A stretch of 64,000 nt of DNA from Bacillus sp. BGMRC 2118 (GTDB taxonomy: Bacteria > Bacillota > Bacilli > Bacillales > SA4). How positions within the stretch are numbered: position 1 is the stretch's first letter; each line of letters opens with the position of its first letter. The DNA is taken from contig VTTJ01000004.1 of the NCBI GenBank assembly GCA_008364785.1, positions 295,861 to 359,860 of the forward strand. The letters run 5' to 3'. A program made the translations under genes and the position numbers. This document shows, in pieces, positions 16,829-27,149 of this stretch. The notes under the pieces were generated by a model. It was not told where the DNA came from. It made no database searches and saw nothing but the letters and a program-made list of their open reading frames with translations.

Positions 16829-18331
16829 TTATTGTAAGAAATCAAACTCGAAGCTCGTATTGTCATAAAATAAGTTTAATGCCAAGTCTGGGTAAATACC
16901 AAGAGCAATTGTCCCCAGTAGAGCTAAGAAGATAACGATGATAATGCTAACTGGCGTCTTGAAGCCCTCTTTGTGAGCAGCAGGACGGAAAAATAGCTGA
17001 GATAGTAATCCGAAATAGTAAACATAAGAGATAACCGTTACTGTAATCATAATGGCGGCTAACACATAATGCTCCATAAACAAAATACCAGTGAAAACGT
17101 TTAGCTTTGCAATGAACCCAGCTGTACCAGGAATTCCCGCTAATGATAAGAGGAATACACCAAGAGCGATTGCAAGAAATGGAGAAGTACGGTACAACCC
17201 AGCAAATTCTGCAATGTCCTCTTTACCTGTCTTCGTCACAACCACTTGCAGTACAGCAAATGCCCCTAAGTTCATTAATACATAAGCTAGTAGGTAAAAC
17301 CAAATTCCATCAAACATAAATGGAGATAATGCCATAAAGGCAACTAATACATATCCAGCATGCGCGATACTCGAGTAAGCAAATAATCGCTTTACATTAC
17401 GTTGACGCAAGGCAAGTAAGTTCCCGGCAATCATCGTCACTGCGGCAATTACACCAATATAATCCTGCATAACAGACAGTAAGCTTGTCGTTCCACCATT
17501 GGCAGGTGCTTGTGAGAACATCGTCAAGAAGAGACGAAGAATAATTACAAATCCTGCAGTTTTTGATACAACACTTAAAAATGCAGTAACCGGCATTGGT
17601 GAACCTTGATATACATCTGCTGCCCACATATGAAACGGAGCAGAAGCAATCTTAAACGCAAGCCCGACAAATAATAGAAGAAACGAAATCGCCACTAAGT
17701 ATTGTAAGTCTGGTGAAATAAACCCTGCCAGTTGAGTTCTAATCTCAAATAAATTAGTGGACCCTGTTAGTCCATACACATAACTCATTCCGAAAAGTGT
17801 AATCGCTGTAGAAATCCCACCATTGATCACATATTTCATCGCTGATTCATTGGAAGGCAAATGCTTCTTACGTAAACCAGCTAGAATATAGGAAGAAAGG
17901 GATAACAACTCTAATCCGACAAACAATGTTACTAAGTCACCACTTGAAGCCATCATCATGGCACCAAGTAGTGCTGTTAGGAATAAGTAGTAAAATTCAC
18001 CCTTATCCTCTAACTTTTCTTTTGGTTCATATCCTGCCGCCAGCAGCATTACAAACCCCGCACCAATCAACAGAACAATTTTAAATATTTTCGAAAACGA
18101 ATCTAAACGATACGTATTTTCTAATATTTGTGTGGCAGGATCATCTAACTGCATAAATACAAAACCAAGGGCAACAATAATTCCCGCTAAACCAAGCCAC
18201 GCAAATTGCTTTCGGTCTACATTTTGTTTTACAAAAAGATCTAACAAGGAGAGAAGGGTGGCGACACCGAGAATAATAAACTCTGGTGCCATAGCTCCCC
18301 AATTAAAGCTCAACATTGTCTCTAAATCCAT
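16829..18331 (-). CDS. nuoN: NADH-quinone oxidoreductase-type subunit N
   Basis: A 500-residue Mrp-antiporter-like proton-pumping subunit of the complex I membrane arm, with about 14 hydrophobic helices. Conserved features include VGLELLSLSSYILAGLRK with the buried Glu, PFHMWAADVYQGSP in the TM7-8 region, and RLFAYSSIAHAGY with the broken-helix Lys/His. It is last in the operon, starting 5 bp after nuoM. Hydrophobicity and length are normal for NuoN. Confidence 0.95.
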   Translation of the reverse strand: MDLETMLSFNWGAMAPEFIILGVATLLSLLDLFVKQNVDRKQFAWLGLAGIIVALGFVFMQLDDPATQILENTYRLDSFSKIFKIVLLIGAGFVMLLAAGYEPKEKLEDKGEFYYLFLTALLGAMMMASSGDLVTLFVGLELLSLSSYILAGLRKKHLPSNESAMKYVINGGISTAITLFGMSYVYGLTGSTNLFEIRTQLAGFISPDLQYLVAISFLLLFVGLAFKIASAPFHMWAADVYQGSPMPVTAFLSVVSKTAGFVIILRLFLTMFSQAPANGGTTSLLSVMQDYIGVIAAVTMIAGNLLALRQRNVKRLFAYSSIAHAGYVLVAFMALSPFMFDGIWFYLLAYVLMNLGAFAVLQVVVTKTGKEDIAEFAGLYRTSPFLAIALGVFLLSLAGIPGTAGFIAKLNVFTGILFMEHYVLAAIMITVTVISYVYYFGLLSQLFFRPAAHKEGFKTPVSIIIVIFLALLGTIALGIYPDLALNLFYDNTSFEFDFLQ

Positions 18332-18336
18332 CCTTC

Positions 18337-19866
18337 TTACCCCCCTATTCCTAACATCATTGCTTTTACAGTGGAATGAAGTGGACCTGTCAGTACATCT
18401 GGATAAACTCCAATTAACACAATTAATCCTAGCAGTACAAGGACTGGCACTAATTCCACCTTTTTCATATCTGTAACTTCACGAATAGTTTCATTCAAAG
18501 GACCAAACGTCATTGATAATACCGCTCGTAGTAGATAAACAGCTGTCATAATAATACCGATTGCACCAACAGCTGCGATAATTGGCATTTCTTTAAATAA
18601 ACCTAAGAATGCCATAAACTCACTAACAAACCCTGACATTCCCGGTAACCCTAGCGAAGCCATTGCTCCTGCCAAGAAGAATCCGGCTGTTAGTGGCATA
18701 ACCTTTGCCAATCCTCCTAGATCTCCTAGAATGGTTGTGTTTGTTCTTTCATACATAACCCCAACTAAGAAGAACAGTAAGGCAGAAATTAAACCATGAG
18801 ATACCACTTGGAATATAGCCCCTTGAATACCTGCTTCATTCAGTGCAGCTAAACCGATTAAGACAATTCCCATGTGGGAAATACTTGAATACGCCAACAC
18901 CATCTTAAAGTCATCTTGGATGAATGCTAGAAACGCACCATACAATAAATTAATGACACCGAGAATGGCTAGTAGCACTGAAGTTTCGGCAAATTCCTCG
19001 GGAAATAACCCAGCTCCAAAGCGAATTAAACCAAATGCTCCAATTTTTAATAAAATCCCAGAGTGTAGCATGACAACAGACGGTGGTGCTTGAACGTGCA
19101 CCTTTAACATCCAGCTATGTAATGGGAAGATTGGAAGCTTTACCCCAAATGCAACGAGTAAGCCGATAAATAAGCCCCAACGAATTTCTGGTGTAATCGG
19201 TTGAATCATTCGTTCCTGCGGGACATTTCCACTGATATAATCAGCTAAAAATGCAATGTTCGCTGAACCTGTTCTTGCAAATAATACGATGATGACAATT
19301 AATAAAACAGCTGATCCTAACCCGTTATAAATTAGATAGCTGTAAGCTGCCTTTTCACGTTCAAAGTAACCCCATTTTCCGATTAGGAAAAACATCGGAA
19401 TTAACGTTAATTCGAAGAAAATAAAGAACAAAATTAAGTTTTCAGCAGCAAATACCCCAAGCATCCCCAGTTCTAGTAAAAGGAACAGCATGAAATAACC
19501 TTTCCATTCTTTCTTAATATGAATGGATGCAATGGAAGCCAGCGTTGCTAAAACTGTTGTTAAAAGAAGTAAGACAAGAGCGAATCCGTTAATGCCTAAC
19601 TCGTAATCAATGGCGAACACTCTGTCTCGTATGATTCCTTCAAAATCACCTAGTTGAATCCAGTCATATCTTTCTGAAAAGGAAGACAACTTCTTTCCCG
19701 AAAGATACAACGTATAAATACTCACCGCCACAGCTAGTGGAAATAACGTGCTTAAAAAGCCTACTAGCTTAATGGTTTTCTCCTGTGCTTTCGGTATGAA
19801 TGCTAACAGTATAATACCTAACACCGGGGAGAAAATTAAGAGTGATAAAAGAACTGACTGCTCCAT
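18337..19866 (-). CDS. nuoM: NADH-quinone oxidoreductase-type subunit M
   Basis: A 509-residue antiporter-like membrane subunit of complex I. Diagnostic features are FFELTLIPMFFLIGKWG with the channel Glu, PIFPLHSWMLKVHVQAPPS, and MVLAYSSISHMG. It lies 1 bp after the nuoL stop codon and 5 bp before nuoN, so it is tightly packed in the operon. Its role is proton translocation driven by quinone reduction in the peripheral arm. Confidence 0.96.
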   Translation of the reverse strand: MEQSVLLSLLIFSPVLGIILLAFIPKAQEKTIKLVGFLSTLFPLAVAVSIYTLYLSGKKLSSFSERYDWIQLGDFEGIIRDRVFAIDYELGINGFALVLLLLTTVLATLASIASIHIKKEWKGYFMLFLLLELGMLGVFAAENLILFFIFFELTLIPMFFLIGKWGYFEREKAAYSYLIYNGLGSAVLLIVIIVLFARTGSANIAFLADYISGNVPQERMIQPITPEIRWGLFIGLLVAFGVKLPIFPLHSWMLKVHVQAPPSVVMLHSGILLKIGAFGLIRFGAGLFPEEFAETSVLLAILGVINLLYGAFLAFIQDDFKMVLAYSSISHMGIVLIGLAALNEAGIQGAIFQVVSHGLISALLFFLVGVMYERTNTTILGDLGGLAKVMPLTAGFFLAGAMASLGLPGMSGFVSEFMAFLGLFKEMPIIAAVGAIGIIMTAVYLLRAVLSMTFGPLNETIREVTDMKKVELVPVLVLLGLIVLIGVYPDVLTGPLHSTVKAMMLGIGG

Positions 19867-19867
19867 C

Positions 19868-21742
19868 CTAAAGCCCCCTCAGTGTTAATGTATAAACGAG
19901 AATTAATAGAGCCAAACCAACAAATGCCACCGCACCATATGTTTGAACCTGACCATTTTGCATGTTTGTTCCTACTCTACTTAATCCATTTACTAATCCC
20001 TTCACTCCAGCAATAATGCCATCGATAATAAAGAGTTCAATATACTTGAGGAATAAGCTAAATGTCTTCGTTAAGAACACAACAGTCATTTGATAAAACT
20101 CATCTACAAAATATTTGTTATATAAAACTCCGTATCCACCAGGTGTGAGGCTGCTTAACCAATCTCGCTTGATTGATTTCTTACCGTACATGAGGTAAGC
20201 AAGCAAAATACCTAGAAGTGATACAACAGTCGCAACGATCATAATCCAAGCCGGTCCTTCTATATGTCCATGTCCCAGTGCATGATTATCTTTCGTTAAC
20301 CAATCTCCTAAAAATGTTCCGAACCACGGTGTATTGACATATCCTGCTACAACAGCAAGTACAGCTAATACAACCATCGGGAATACCATAACTCCCGGTG
20401 ACTCATGAACATGCTTTTGATCTCCTCGCGGTGATCCTGTAAAGACTAGGAAGAACAATCTAAACATATAAAATGCTGTAAAGAACGCAGCGGCAACAGC
20501 TAACCAGAACAATCCATGATTCCCATGTGCCCAAGCTGCAATTAATATTTCATCTTTACTAAAGAATCCTGAGAATAATGGAACTCCGCTTATCGCTAAC
20601 GTACCAATTAAGAAAAGTGGTGCCGTGTAACGAAGCTTTTTCCAAAGTCCTCCCATTTCTTCAATGTTCTGCGTATGCACTGCATGAATGACACTACCTG
20701 CTGCCAAGAATAGTAACGCTTTGAAGAAGGCATGTGTCATTAAGTGGAACACACCCGCTACATAGCCAGCAGATCCTAGTGCTAACATCATGTATCCTAA
20801 TTGGCTGACTGTCGAATAAGCAAGTACACGCTTAATATCCGTTTGTACTAAACCAATGGATGCTGCAAAAATTGCCGTCACTGCTCCAATTACTGCAACT
20901 GTATATAGTGCAGTTTCACTTGCTGCAAATAGAGGAAACAATGATGCTACTAAATAAACACCCGCTGCAACCATTGTCGCAGCATGAATGAGTGCAGATA
21001 CTGGAGTAGGACCTTCCATCGCATCAGGTAACCATGTATGTAGCGGAAACTGACCTGATTTTCCCATTGCTCCAATAAAGATTAAAATCGCGATCAGTGT
21101 AAGCATACCAGCCGAGATGGCTCCTGCTTCTACTGCCTCAAATATTACGCTGTATTCAAAGCTGCCTACTTGCCAGAATAATAAAATCATCCCAATCAGT
21201 AAGCCAACATCACCAATACGCGTCATAATAAACGCTTTTTTCGCAGCTGCTCGTGCTTCTGACTTATAAAAGTAGAAACCAATTAACAGGAATGATCCAA
21301 CCCCAACAAGCTCCCAGAAAATATAGGTTTGCAGGAGATTTGGTGAAAGAACTAATCCCAGCATTGCAAAAGTAAACAATCCTAAATAGGCATAAAATAC
21401 ATGAAACCGTTCATCGTCATGCATATAGCCTTTCGAATACATATGTACTAAAAAGCTTACTAGTGAAACAATCACAAGCATTAATGCATTCAGCTGATTG
21501 ACTTCAAATCCAGCTGTTAACTCAATCTCTCCGATCGTTAACCATGTAAAATCCCATATTTTAGTCGCCTCAGTAAGTCGATTAATTAATACTATAATGG
21601 AAAATACGAGGGAGAGAAACGTGAACAAGATGCCTACATATGCGCTTCCTTCTTTTAACCGTTTCCCAACTACCAATAATAGTAGAAAAGAGACTAGTGG
21701 AAAAAGAGGTATTAACCATGCAAATCCCATCATGTTTATCAC
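19868..21742 (-). CDS. nuoL: NADH-quinone oxidoreductase-type subunit L
   Basis: A 624-residue protein, the largest antiporter-like subunit, at the distal end of the complex I membrane arm. Motifs include FWELVGVGSFLLIGFYF, FPLHTWLPDAMEGPTPVSAL and RVLAYSTVSQLGYMM. A C-terminal extension beyond residue 500 corresponds to the lateral helix region. The first codon is GTG at 21742, 3 nt after AAAGGGG; an ATG three codons later (21733) is an alternative with longer spacing. Confidence 0.96.
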   Translation of the reverse strand: MINMMGFAWLIPLFPLVSFLLLLVVGKRLKEGSAYVGILFTFLSLVFSIIVLINRLTEATKIWDFTWLTIGEIELTAGFEVNQLNALMLVIVSLVSFLVHMYSKGYMHDDERFHVFYAYLGLFTFAMLGLVLSPNLLQTYIFWELVGVGSFLLIGFYFYKSEARAAAKKAFIMTRIGDVGLLIGMILLFWQVGSFEYSVIFEAVEAGAISAGMLTLIAILIFIGAMGKSGQFPLHTWLPDAMEGPTPVSALIHAATMVAAGVYLVASLFPLFAASETALYTVAVIGAVTAIFAASIGLVQTDIKRVLAYSTVSQLGYMMLALGSAGYVAGVFHLMTHAFFKALLFLAAGSVIHAVHTQNIEEMGGLWKKLRYTAPLFLIGTLAISGVPLFSGFFSKDEILIAAWAHGNHGLFWLAVAAAFFTAFYMFRLFFLVFTGSPRGDQKHVHESPGVMVFPMVVLAVLAVVAGYVNTPWFGTFLGDWLTKDNHALGHGHIEGPAWIMIVATVVSLLGILLAYLMYGKKSIKRDWLSSLTPGGYGVLYNKYFVDEFYQMTVVFLTKTFSLFLKYIELFIIDGIIAGVKGLVNGLSRVGTNMQNGQVQTYGAVAFVGLALLILVYTLTLRGL

Positions 21743-21789
21743 AATCCCCTTTATTCTAGTGACAGATCACTAGTACTAAACTTCTTTTA

Positions 21790-22104
21790 CTATTTTTTCA
21801 GAATGTTCATCTCATCTACATTAACAGTCGCTCTATTGCGATAAAGTGCAATTAAAATCGCTAATCCAACGGCTGCTTCAGCTGCTGCAACAGCAATAGA
21901 GAATAATGAAAAAACTTGTCCTGTAATGCTTGGATTTACTCCGTACTTACTAAACGCTACCAAGTTGATATTAGCTGCATTTAACATTAATTCAATAGAA
22001 ATTAGAACGATGACAGCATTTCGTTTTGTTAAGGCGCCATAAAGTCCGATACAAAATAAAATTAAGGCTAACACAAGGTAGGCAGACAATGGAACTGAAC
22101 TCAT
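21790..22104 (-). CDS. nuoK: NADH-quinone oxidoreductase-type subunit K
   Basis: A 104-residue, three-helix membrane subunit. The buried glutamates of the proton path are seen in [19 protein letters not shown] and [17 protein letters not shown]. Its start overlaps the nuoJ stop by four bases (ATGA), indicating translational coupling. It follows nuoJ and precedes nuoL, the standard order. Confidence 0.96.
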   Translation of the reverse strand: MSSVPLSAYLVLALILFCIGLYGALTKRNAVIVLISIELMLNAANINLVAFSKYGVNPSITGQVFSLFSIAVAAAEAAVGLAILIALYRNRATVNVDEMNILKK

Positions 22105-22616
22105 TCCTCATTCGCCTCCTTTTTATCGTCTCGTTTTGCTAAAATAACAGCACCAACTAATGCAACTAACAGGACAACAGAAGTTAACTCAAACGGAATA
22201 ATATACTTTGTGTATAACTCAATACCGATTTGCTTCGTGTTATCAATGTGCAGGTCCTTCGCTTGACTTTGTAAGTCTAAATCATATATGCCGAAATACA
22301 TCGTAATGGCAAATGCGGCAATACCACCGAGCACGAGTATTCTCTTTCCAATGCTTGAAACAGGCTCGCTCGTGTCATTATGTCTCGTTAACATGATTCC
22401 AAATAACATAATGATTGTGATGGCACCAGAGTATATTAAGATTTGTACTGCTGCTACAAATTCAGCAGACAGCAGTACGAAAATTCCAGCAATACTAATA
22501 AACGAGAAAACAAGTGCCAAGACCATGTGAACGACTTTCGTAAGGTTAATCATGAGAATGCCGCCTGCAATGGCTACTAGAGCTAACAATAGAAATGCTA
22601 TAAATTCGCCACTCAT
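22101..22616 (-). CDS. nuoJ: NADH-quinone oxidoreductase-type subunit J
   Basis: A 171-residue membrane subunit with five helices. The conserved pattern [20 protein letters not shown] then [16 protein letters not shown] and [10 protein letters not shown] is clear and includes the pi-bulge helix TM3 region. It overlaps nuoI and nuoK by four bases each. The C-terminal tail is charged ([12 protein letters not shown]). Confidence 0.95.
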   Translation of the reverse strand: MSGEFIAFLLLALVAIAGGILMINLTKVVHMVLALVFSFISIAGIFVLLSAEFVAAVQILIYSGAITIIMLFGIMLTRHNDTSEPVSSIGKRILVLGGIAAFAITMYFGIYDLDLQSQAKDLHIDNTKQIGIELYTKYIIPFELTSVVLLVALVGAVILAKRDDKKEANEE

Positions 22617-23032
22617 GCTTTATTCTCCCTTCTTACGTTCTCATCATTTTCATCTAACCACTCTAAGTTCTTGAATAAAAAATCACGGCTATACTCTGCT
22701 AATTCAAAATTGTTTGTCATGACAATCGCTTCAGTTGGACAAACTTCTGTGCAAAGGTCACATAGAATACAAATTTCAAAGTTTATATCATATGTGTCGA
22801 TAATCTTCCCTTTCTTGGCCGGATCAGGATGTTTTTTCCCTGTTAATTGAATGCAATCCGTCGGACATATATTGGCACATTGATTACAAACAATACACTT
22901 TTCCGGATAAAACTTTTGAATGCCTCTGAATCGATCCGGCAAGGGAAGTGGTTCATTTGGATAATCGTAAGTTACTTTCTTTTTCGTTAAGTTTTGAAGG
23001 GTATATTTCAAACCTTTCGCTAATCCTAGCAT
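22613..23032 (-). CDS. nuoI: NADH-quinone oxidoreductase-type subunit I (2x[4Fe-4S])
   Basis: A 139-residue ferredoxin-like subunit carrying two [4Fe-4S] clusters (N6a, N6b). Both cluster motifs are intact: CIVCNQCANICPTDC and CILCDLCTEVCPTEA. It passes electrons towards cluster N2 in NuoB. Because no NuoEFG is encoded here, NuoI would be the outermost visible electron-entry point of this complex, as in cyanobacterial and plastid NDH-1, where ferredoxin is the donor. A 78-bp gap separates it from nuoH. Confidence 0.95.
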   Translation of the reverse strand: MLGLAKGLKYTLQNLTKKKVTYDYPNEPLPLPDRFRGIQKFYPEKCIVCNQCANICPTDCIQLTGKKHPDPAKKGKIIDTYDINFEICILCDLCTEVCPTEAIVMTNNFELAEYSRDFLFKNLEWLDENDENVRRENKA

Positions 23033-23110
23033 GCTTTCACACCCCTTATCTGAACATTCTTTATGAATCGTTCGTATTAGTAATCTAGCTTAGTAATGAA
23101 CTCTTCTAGC

Positions 23111-24118
23111 TTAAAAAAATAGTTCTTTGATTAACGCTGCGAAGAAAATGTTGACGAGTGCAACGGGTAATAATACTTTCCATCCGAACTCCATCAGTTG
23201 ATCGGCACGTAAACGCGGGAATGTATATCGAATCCACATTAATAAGAAAACAATGACCATAAATTTGAGAGAGAACCAAACAGCACCTGGTATGAATGAT
23301 AAAAATTCAAACGGTGGCAGCCAGCCTCCAAGGAATATCACGGTAATTAACGCTGACATAGCAAACAGGTATACATACTCTGCAAGCATGAAAAATGCCC
23401 ATCGGAATCCAGAATATTCTACATGGAATCCTGCAACTAGTTCTGACTCAGCTTCTGGTAAATCAAACGGTGTACGATTTAACTCTGCAATGGCTGCTAT
23501 GAAAAATACAATAAAGGCAACCGGTTGAAGAAGAATATACCATGCCGTTTCACCTTGCGCGGCAACAATATCATTTAAATTAAGACTTCCTGATAATAGA
23601 ATTACCCCAATAACAGACATAACAAGTGGAATTTCATATGAAATCATCTGAGCTGCTGCACGCATACCACCCATAAGAGCATACTTGTTATTCGAAGCCC
23701 AACCACCTGTTACAATTCCGATTGTTGTAATCCCCGAAACAGCGATGTAATACAAGAGTCCTACACCAATATCAGCAAATTGAAAAGCATCTGTAAACGG
23801 AATTGTCGCTAGCACCATAAATGCTGGAGCAAAGGCAATAACAGGAGCTAAAATAAATAGTGCACGGTCTGCTTCCTTTGGAATGGTATCTTCTTTTAAT
23901 AGAAGCTTTAATACGTCCGCAACAGTTTGTAACAGTCCCCATTTACCTCCAACCTGGTTAGGTCCAATACGACCTTGCATGAAACCCATGACTTTACGTT
24001 CTGCCAGAATTCCATATGTAACGAATCCAAGAAGTGCTAATAGGAAAGCTGTTCCTAATCCGAAAAAGATCAAAAAATTTGATAAACCTGGAGATGACTG
24101 TAATAATCCTTCAATCAT
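23111..24118 (-). CDS. nuoH: NADH-quinone oxidoreductase-type subunit H
   Basis: A 335-residue membrane subunit linking the quinone cavity to the pumping arm. The motifs are LAERKVMGFMQGRIGPNQVG (residues 38-57), LLKLLLKEDTIP-like VLKLLLKEDTIPKEADR, and the acidic loop ELNRTPFDLPEAESELVAGF, essential for the quinone channel. The start overlaps the nuoD stop by one base. All landmarks are present, so the core quinone module of the complex is intact. Confidence 0.96.
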   Translation of the reverse strand: MIEGLLQSSPGLSNFLIFFGLGTAFLLALLGFVTYGILAERKVMGFMQGRIGPNQVGGKWGLLQTVADVLKLLLKEDTIPKEADRALFILAPVIAFAPAFMVLATIPFTDAFQFADIGVGLLYYIAVSGITTIGIVTGGWASNNKYALMGGMRAAAQMISYEIPLVMSVIGVILLSGSLNLNDIVAAQGETAWYILLQPVAFIVFFIAAIAELNRTPFDLPEAESELVAGFHVEYSGFRWAFFMLAEYVYLFAMSALITVIFLGGWLPPFEFLSFIPGAVWFSLKFMVIVFLLMWIRYTFPRLRADQLMEFGWKVLLPVALVNIFFAALIKELFF

Positions 24119-25218
24119 TATCCATCAACCTCCCCAAGAACAATATCAATTCCACCAAGGATGGCAATTAAGTTTGCCATATTTTCGCCTTCTAATAACT
24201 TCGGCAAGATTTGAAGATTATAGAAAGATGGACGTCTAAACTTCATCCGGTATGGTTCTTTCTTTCCATCACTAGATATATAACATCCGATTTCTCCACG
24301 TGGTGATTCAATACGGACAAATGCTTCACCTTTAGGTGCTTTAATAATCTTTGGCACCTTTGCCATAATATCGCCCTCAGTAGGGAATTGCTCTACTGCT
24401 TGCTCTACAATCTTTAAAGATTCTTCGATTTCTTCCATACGACAGAAATAACGTGCTAAACAATCGCCTTCTTCTCGAACAGGAATGTCAAAATCAAAAC
24501 GATCATAAATGGAGTAAGGCTCATCTTTACGAAGATCCCATTTCACGCCTGTCGAACGGAGGTTGGCACCACTAAGAGAATAAGAAATTGCTTCCTCCTT
24601 CGTGTATTTCCCAACGCCCTTCACACGAGAAACGAAGATTTCATTTCCTGTAACAAGGTCATGATAGCCAGCTAGCTGCTTTCTCATATACGGAACAAAT
24701 TCTTCAACCTTTTCAATCCATCCTTCTGGAGCATCCCACTTCACTCCACCTACACGCATGTAATTAAATGTAAGCCTTGCCCCAGATAGTTCATTTAATA
24801 GGTTAATAATCATTTCTCTTTCTCTAAATGCATATAAAAATGGGCTTACAGCTCCAATATCAAGCAAGTATGTACCATACCAAACTAGGTGACTTGCGAT
24901 ACGTCCTAGCTCCATAGCTAAAACACGGAGATATTCTGCTCGCTCGGGTACCTCGATACCCATCATCGTTTCAACAGCATGACAGATCACATAGTTGTTC
25001 GTCATCGCTGATAAGTAATCCATTCTGTCTGTATAAGGAATAATTTGTGTATATTGCAGGTCTTCAGCAAGCTTTTCTGTTCCACGGTGTAAATAACCGA
25101 TTACAGGTGTAGCTTCGATAATGGTTTCCCCATCAATCTTTAGTACAATACGAAAAACTCCGTGTGTACTTGGATGCTGTGGTCCTACGTTAAGTAGCAT
25201 TTCTTCTGTACGAATCAA
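24118..25218 (-). CDS. nuoD: NADH-quinone oxidoreductase-type subunit D
   Basis: A 366-residue, 49-kDa-type subunit related to NiFe-hydrogenase large subunits; it forms most of the quinone-binding site. It begins LLNVGPQHPSTHGVFRIVL with the conserved His loop. GYLHRGTEKLAE and YTDRMDYLSAM carry the His and Tyr-region residues near the quinone headgroup, and PRGEIGCYISSDG is near the C-terminus. It starts 3 bp after nuoC; here nuoC and nuoD are separate genes rather than fused. Confidence 0.96.
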   Translation of the reverse strand: MIRTEEMLLNVGPQHPSTHGVFRIVLKIDGETIIEATPVIGYLHRGTEKLAEDLQYTQIIPYTDRMDYLSAMTNNYVICHAVETMMGIEVPERAEYLRVLAMELGRIASHLVWYGTYLLDIGAVSPFLYAFREREMIINLLNELSGARLTFNYMRVGGVKWDAPEGWIEKVEEFVPYMRKQLAGYHDLVTGNEIFVSRVKGVGKYTKEEAISYSLSGANLRSTGVKWDLRKDEPYSIYDRFDFDIPVREEGDCLARYFCRMEEIEESLKIVEQAVEQFPTEGDIMAKVPKIIKAPKGEAFVRIESPRGEIGCYISSDGKKEPYRMKFRRPSFYNLQILPKLLEGENMANLIAILGGIDIVLGEVDG

Positions 25219-25221
25219 TGA

Positions 25222-26634
25222 CTACACCTCCACATCGTATGGTTCATAGTCTTTTCTAAGCGGATGACCCACCCAATCTTCAGGAAGCATGATTCTAGTT
25301 AAGTTTGGATGATTCGTAAACTTAATTCCTAGTAAATCGTACGCTTCTCTCTCTGGCCAATTTGATCCTTCCCATAGAGGAACTACCGAATCGATTGCCG
25401 GTTCATCACGGTCAATTTTCACTTTTACAGCTACCGACTGTTTATTTTTATATGAGTATAAATGCAAGTAAATTTCCATATGTGTCACAAAGTCAGTACC
25501 GTGCAATTCTGATAAATAATCAAATGCAAGCTGCTCATTATACTTTAAAAACTCTAAAACTTTAAAGTACATGTCCCTTTTCAAGACTAAAGTCGGCACA
25601 TCCTTTGATAACCGGTTAATATAGGAATCTTCTAAAACATCTGGAAGATGTTCTTGAATCACTTTCACATACTTATCTAAAAACGGTTGGTTGGCAGATG
25701 GAGCAACACTTTCCTCCACAGTGGATCCTGCATCGCTCTTTCCAGCTTTCGCCTTGGCTGCAGCCGCTGCTGCTGCTTTGGCTTTTGCAGCCGCAATCGC
25801 TTTCGCCTTTTCATCATCTGTTGAAGCGCTTCCACCACCAGCTGCCTTTGCTTTAGCGGCAGCCGCTGCTTTTGCCTTCGCTGCTGCAATAGCCTTTGCT
25901 TTCGCTTTTGCCTCATCGTCCATATTCTCTGGTTCTTCACCATTTTGTTTCGCTAATGCAGCTGCCTTCGCCTTAGCAGCTGCAGCTGCTTTTGCCTTTG
26001 CAACAGCAATTGCCTTTTGCTTAGCTAGATCTGCATCATCTGAAGATGATTCTTCTGTTGCTTCTTCTTGTGCCTTTTTCTCTGCAAGCTTCCTTTGTGC
26101 GGCCGCTTTTGCCTTCTCTACTGCTTCACGCTTTAGCTCTTCTTTTGTTTTTTCTTGCGCTGGTTCTCCAGCTTCCTGGGCTGCTTTTTCTGCCAGCTTT
26201 CTTTGCGCTGCTGCCTTTGCTTTCTCTACTGCTTCACGCTTTAGCTCTTCTTTTGTTTTTTCTGCTGCTTGCTCTGTTGTTTCTCCAGCTTCCTGAGCTG
26301 CTTTTTCTGCAAGCTTTCTTTGCGCTGCTGCCTTTGCTTTCTCTGCAGCTTCACGCTTTAGCTCTTCTTTTGTTTTTTCTGCTGCTTGCTTCTCTGATTC
26401 CCCAGCTTCCTGGGCTACTTTTTCTGCCAGCTTTCTTTGCGCTGCTGCCTTCGCTTTCTCTGCAGCTTCACGTTTTTGCTCTTCTTTTGTTTTTACTGCT
26501 GCTTGCTCAGCTAGTTCACCAGCTTCACCTTGCGGGGCTTGAGCCTTTCTTTCAGCTAATTTCCTTAAAGCTTCTTCCTTCGCTTTTTGGGCAGCTTCAC
26601 GTTTTTGCTGTTCTAGGCTTTTTTCATCACTCAT
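25222..26634 (-). CDS. nuoC: NADH-quinone oxidoreductase-type subunit C with long repeat extension
   Basis: A 470-residue protein in which only the last 155 residues or so are the 30-kDa NuoC domain ([20 protein letters not shown] onward, with [19 protein letters not shown] and PLRKDYEP). The first 310 residues are low complexity: five copies of a 34-39 residue unit built on [25 protein letters not shown], then three copies of a [20 protein letters not shown] unit with acidic linkers. These should form long charged helices or coiled coils. Related Bacillus NuoC proteins also carry charged extensions, but this one is long. It overlaps nuoB by four bases and is 3 bp from nuoD. Confidence 0.93.
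   Translation of the reverse strand: MSDEKSLEQQKREAAQKAKEEALRKLAERKAQAPQGEAGELAEQAAVKTKEEQKREAAEKAKAAAQRKLAEKVAQEAGESEKQAAEKTKEELKREAAEKAKAAAQRKLAEKAAQEAGETTEQAAEKTKEELKREAVEKAKAAAQRKLAEKAAQEAGEPAQEKTKEELKREAVEKAKAAAQRKLAEKKAQEEATEESSSDDADLAKQKAIAVAKAKAAAAAKAKAAALAKQNGEEPENMDDEAKAKAKAIAAAKAKAAAAAKAKAAGGGSASTDDEKAKAIAAAKAKAAAAAAAKAKAGKSDAGSTVEESVAPSANQPFLDKYVKVIQEHLPDVLEDSYINRLSKDVPTLVLKRDMYFKVLEFLKYNEQLAFDYLSELHGTDFVTHMEIYLHLYSYKNKQSVAVKVKIDRDEPAIDSVVPLWEGSNWPEREAYDLLGIKFTNHPNLTRIMLPEDWVGHPLRKDYEPYDVEV
25725..26045 (-). repeat. KAKA-type imperfect coding repeat in nuoC
   Basis: Three units encode A-K-A-rich segments with the pattern [18 protein letters not shown], separated by acidic linkers ([22 protein letters not shown]). 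At DNA level this is GCT/GCA/AAG-rich and appears as a Ser/Phe/Ala-rich false frame on the plus strand. Confidence 0.85.
26062..26600 (-). repeat. Tandem repeat of about 105-117 bp inside nuoC
   Basis: Five in-frame units encode (E/V)KTKEE(L/Q)KREA(A/V)EKAKAAAQ followed by RKLAEK, of which the middle three are nearly identical. The first unit ([20 protein letters not shown]) is diverged. Near-identity at DNA level suggests recent copy-number change by slippage or unequal exchange. Confidence 0.88.
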
Positions 26635-27149
26635 CGACTAGTCACCTGCTTCCCAGTCTTCGCCTCATATCTAATCTTTTCTTTTAGTTTATTAATTCCA
26701 TATATAAGTGCAGCCGGGTTTGGTGGACATCCTGGAATGTACACATCAACAGGGACAATTTGGTCAACCCCTTTAACTACTGCGTACGACTTAACGTAAG
26801 GACCACCTGCTGTTGCACAAGAACCCATGGCAATTACCCATTTCGGCTCTGGCATTTGGTCATATAAACGTCTTAATACAGGTGCCATCTTTTTCGTTAC
26901 TGTACCTGAAACAATCATAACGTCTGATTGACGAGGAGAGGTACGGAAAAATGAACCGAAACGATCCAAATCATAGTGAGAAGATCCAACACCCATCATC
27001 TCAATCGCACAACATGCCAATCCGAAAGTTAATGGCCATAAAGAGTTACTTCTCGCCCACCCTTTTAGTTCCTCAAGCGTAGACATAAATACGTTACGCT
27101 GTAATTCTTCCATTTCTTCTGGTGTAATATTTTCAAGTTTTAAATCCAT
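26631..27149 (-). CDS. nuoB: NADH-quinone oxidoreductase-type subunit B
   Basis: A 172-residue subunit carrying cluster N2, the last iron-sulfur centre before quinone. The cysteine ligands are visible in [14 protein letters not shown] (tandem Cys), MGSCATAGG and [10 protein letters not shown] place the start at 27149 (MDLKLENI), which follows GAAGGTGCTGAA; the reading frame also continues upstream into nuoA. This start overlaps the end of nuoA by 10 bp, and the gene overlaps nuoC by four. Confidence 0.95.
   Translation of the reverse strand: MDLKLENITPEEMEELQRNVFMSTLEELKGWARSNSLWPLTFGLACCAIEMMGVGSSHYDLDRFGSFFRTSPRQSDVMIVSGTVTKKMAPVLRRLYDQMPEPKWVIAMGSCATAGGPYVKSYAVVKGVDQIVPVDVYIPGCPPNPAALIYGINKLKEKIRYEAKTGKQVTSR

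Noticed and set aside
26062..26600. Regularly spaced repeats as a possible CRISPR array
   Set aside because: The units are in frame inside nuoC, encode a consistent peptide, and there are no unique spacers or cas genes.
25691..26687. Long open frames on the plus strand opposite nuoC, rich in Ala/Phe/Ser or Leu
   Set aside because: They are the antisense image of the Lys/Ala/Glu repeats in nuoC, with no ribosome binding site and no recognisable domain.
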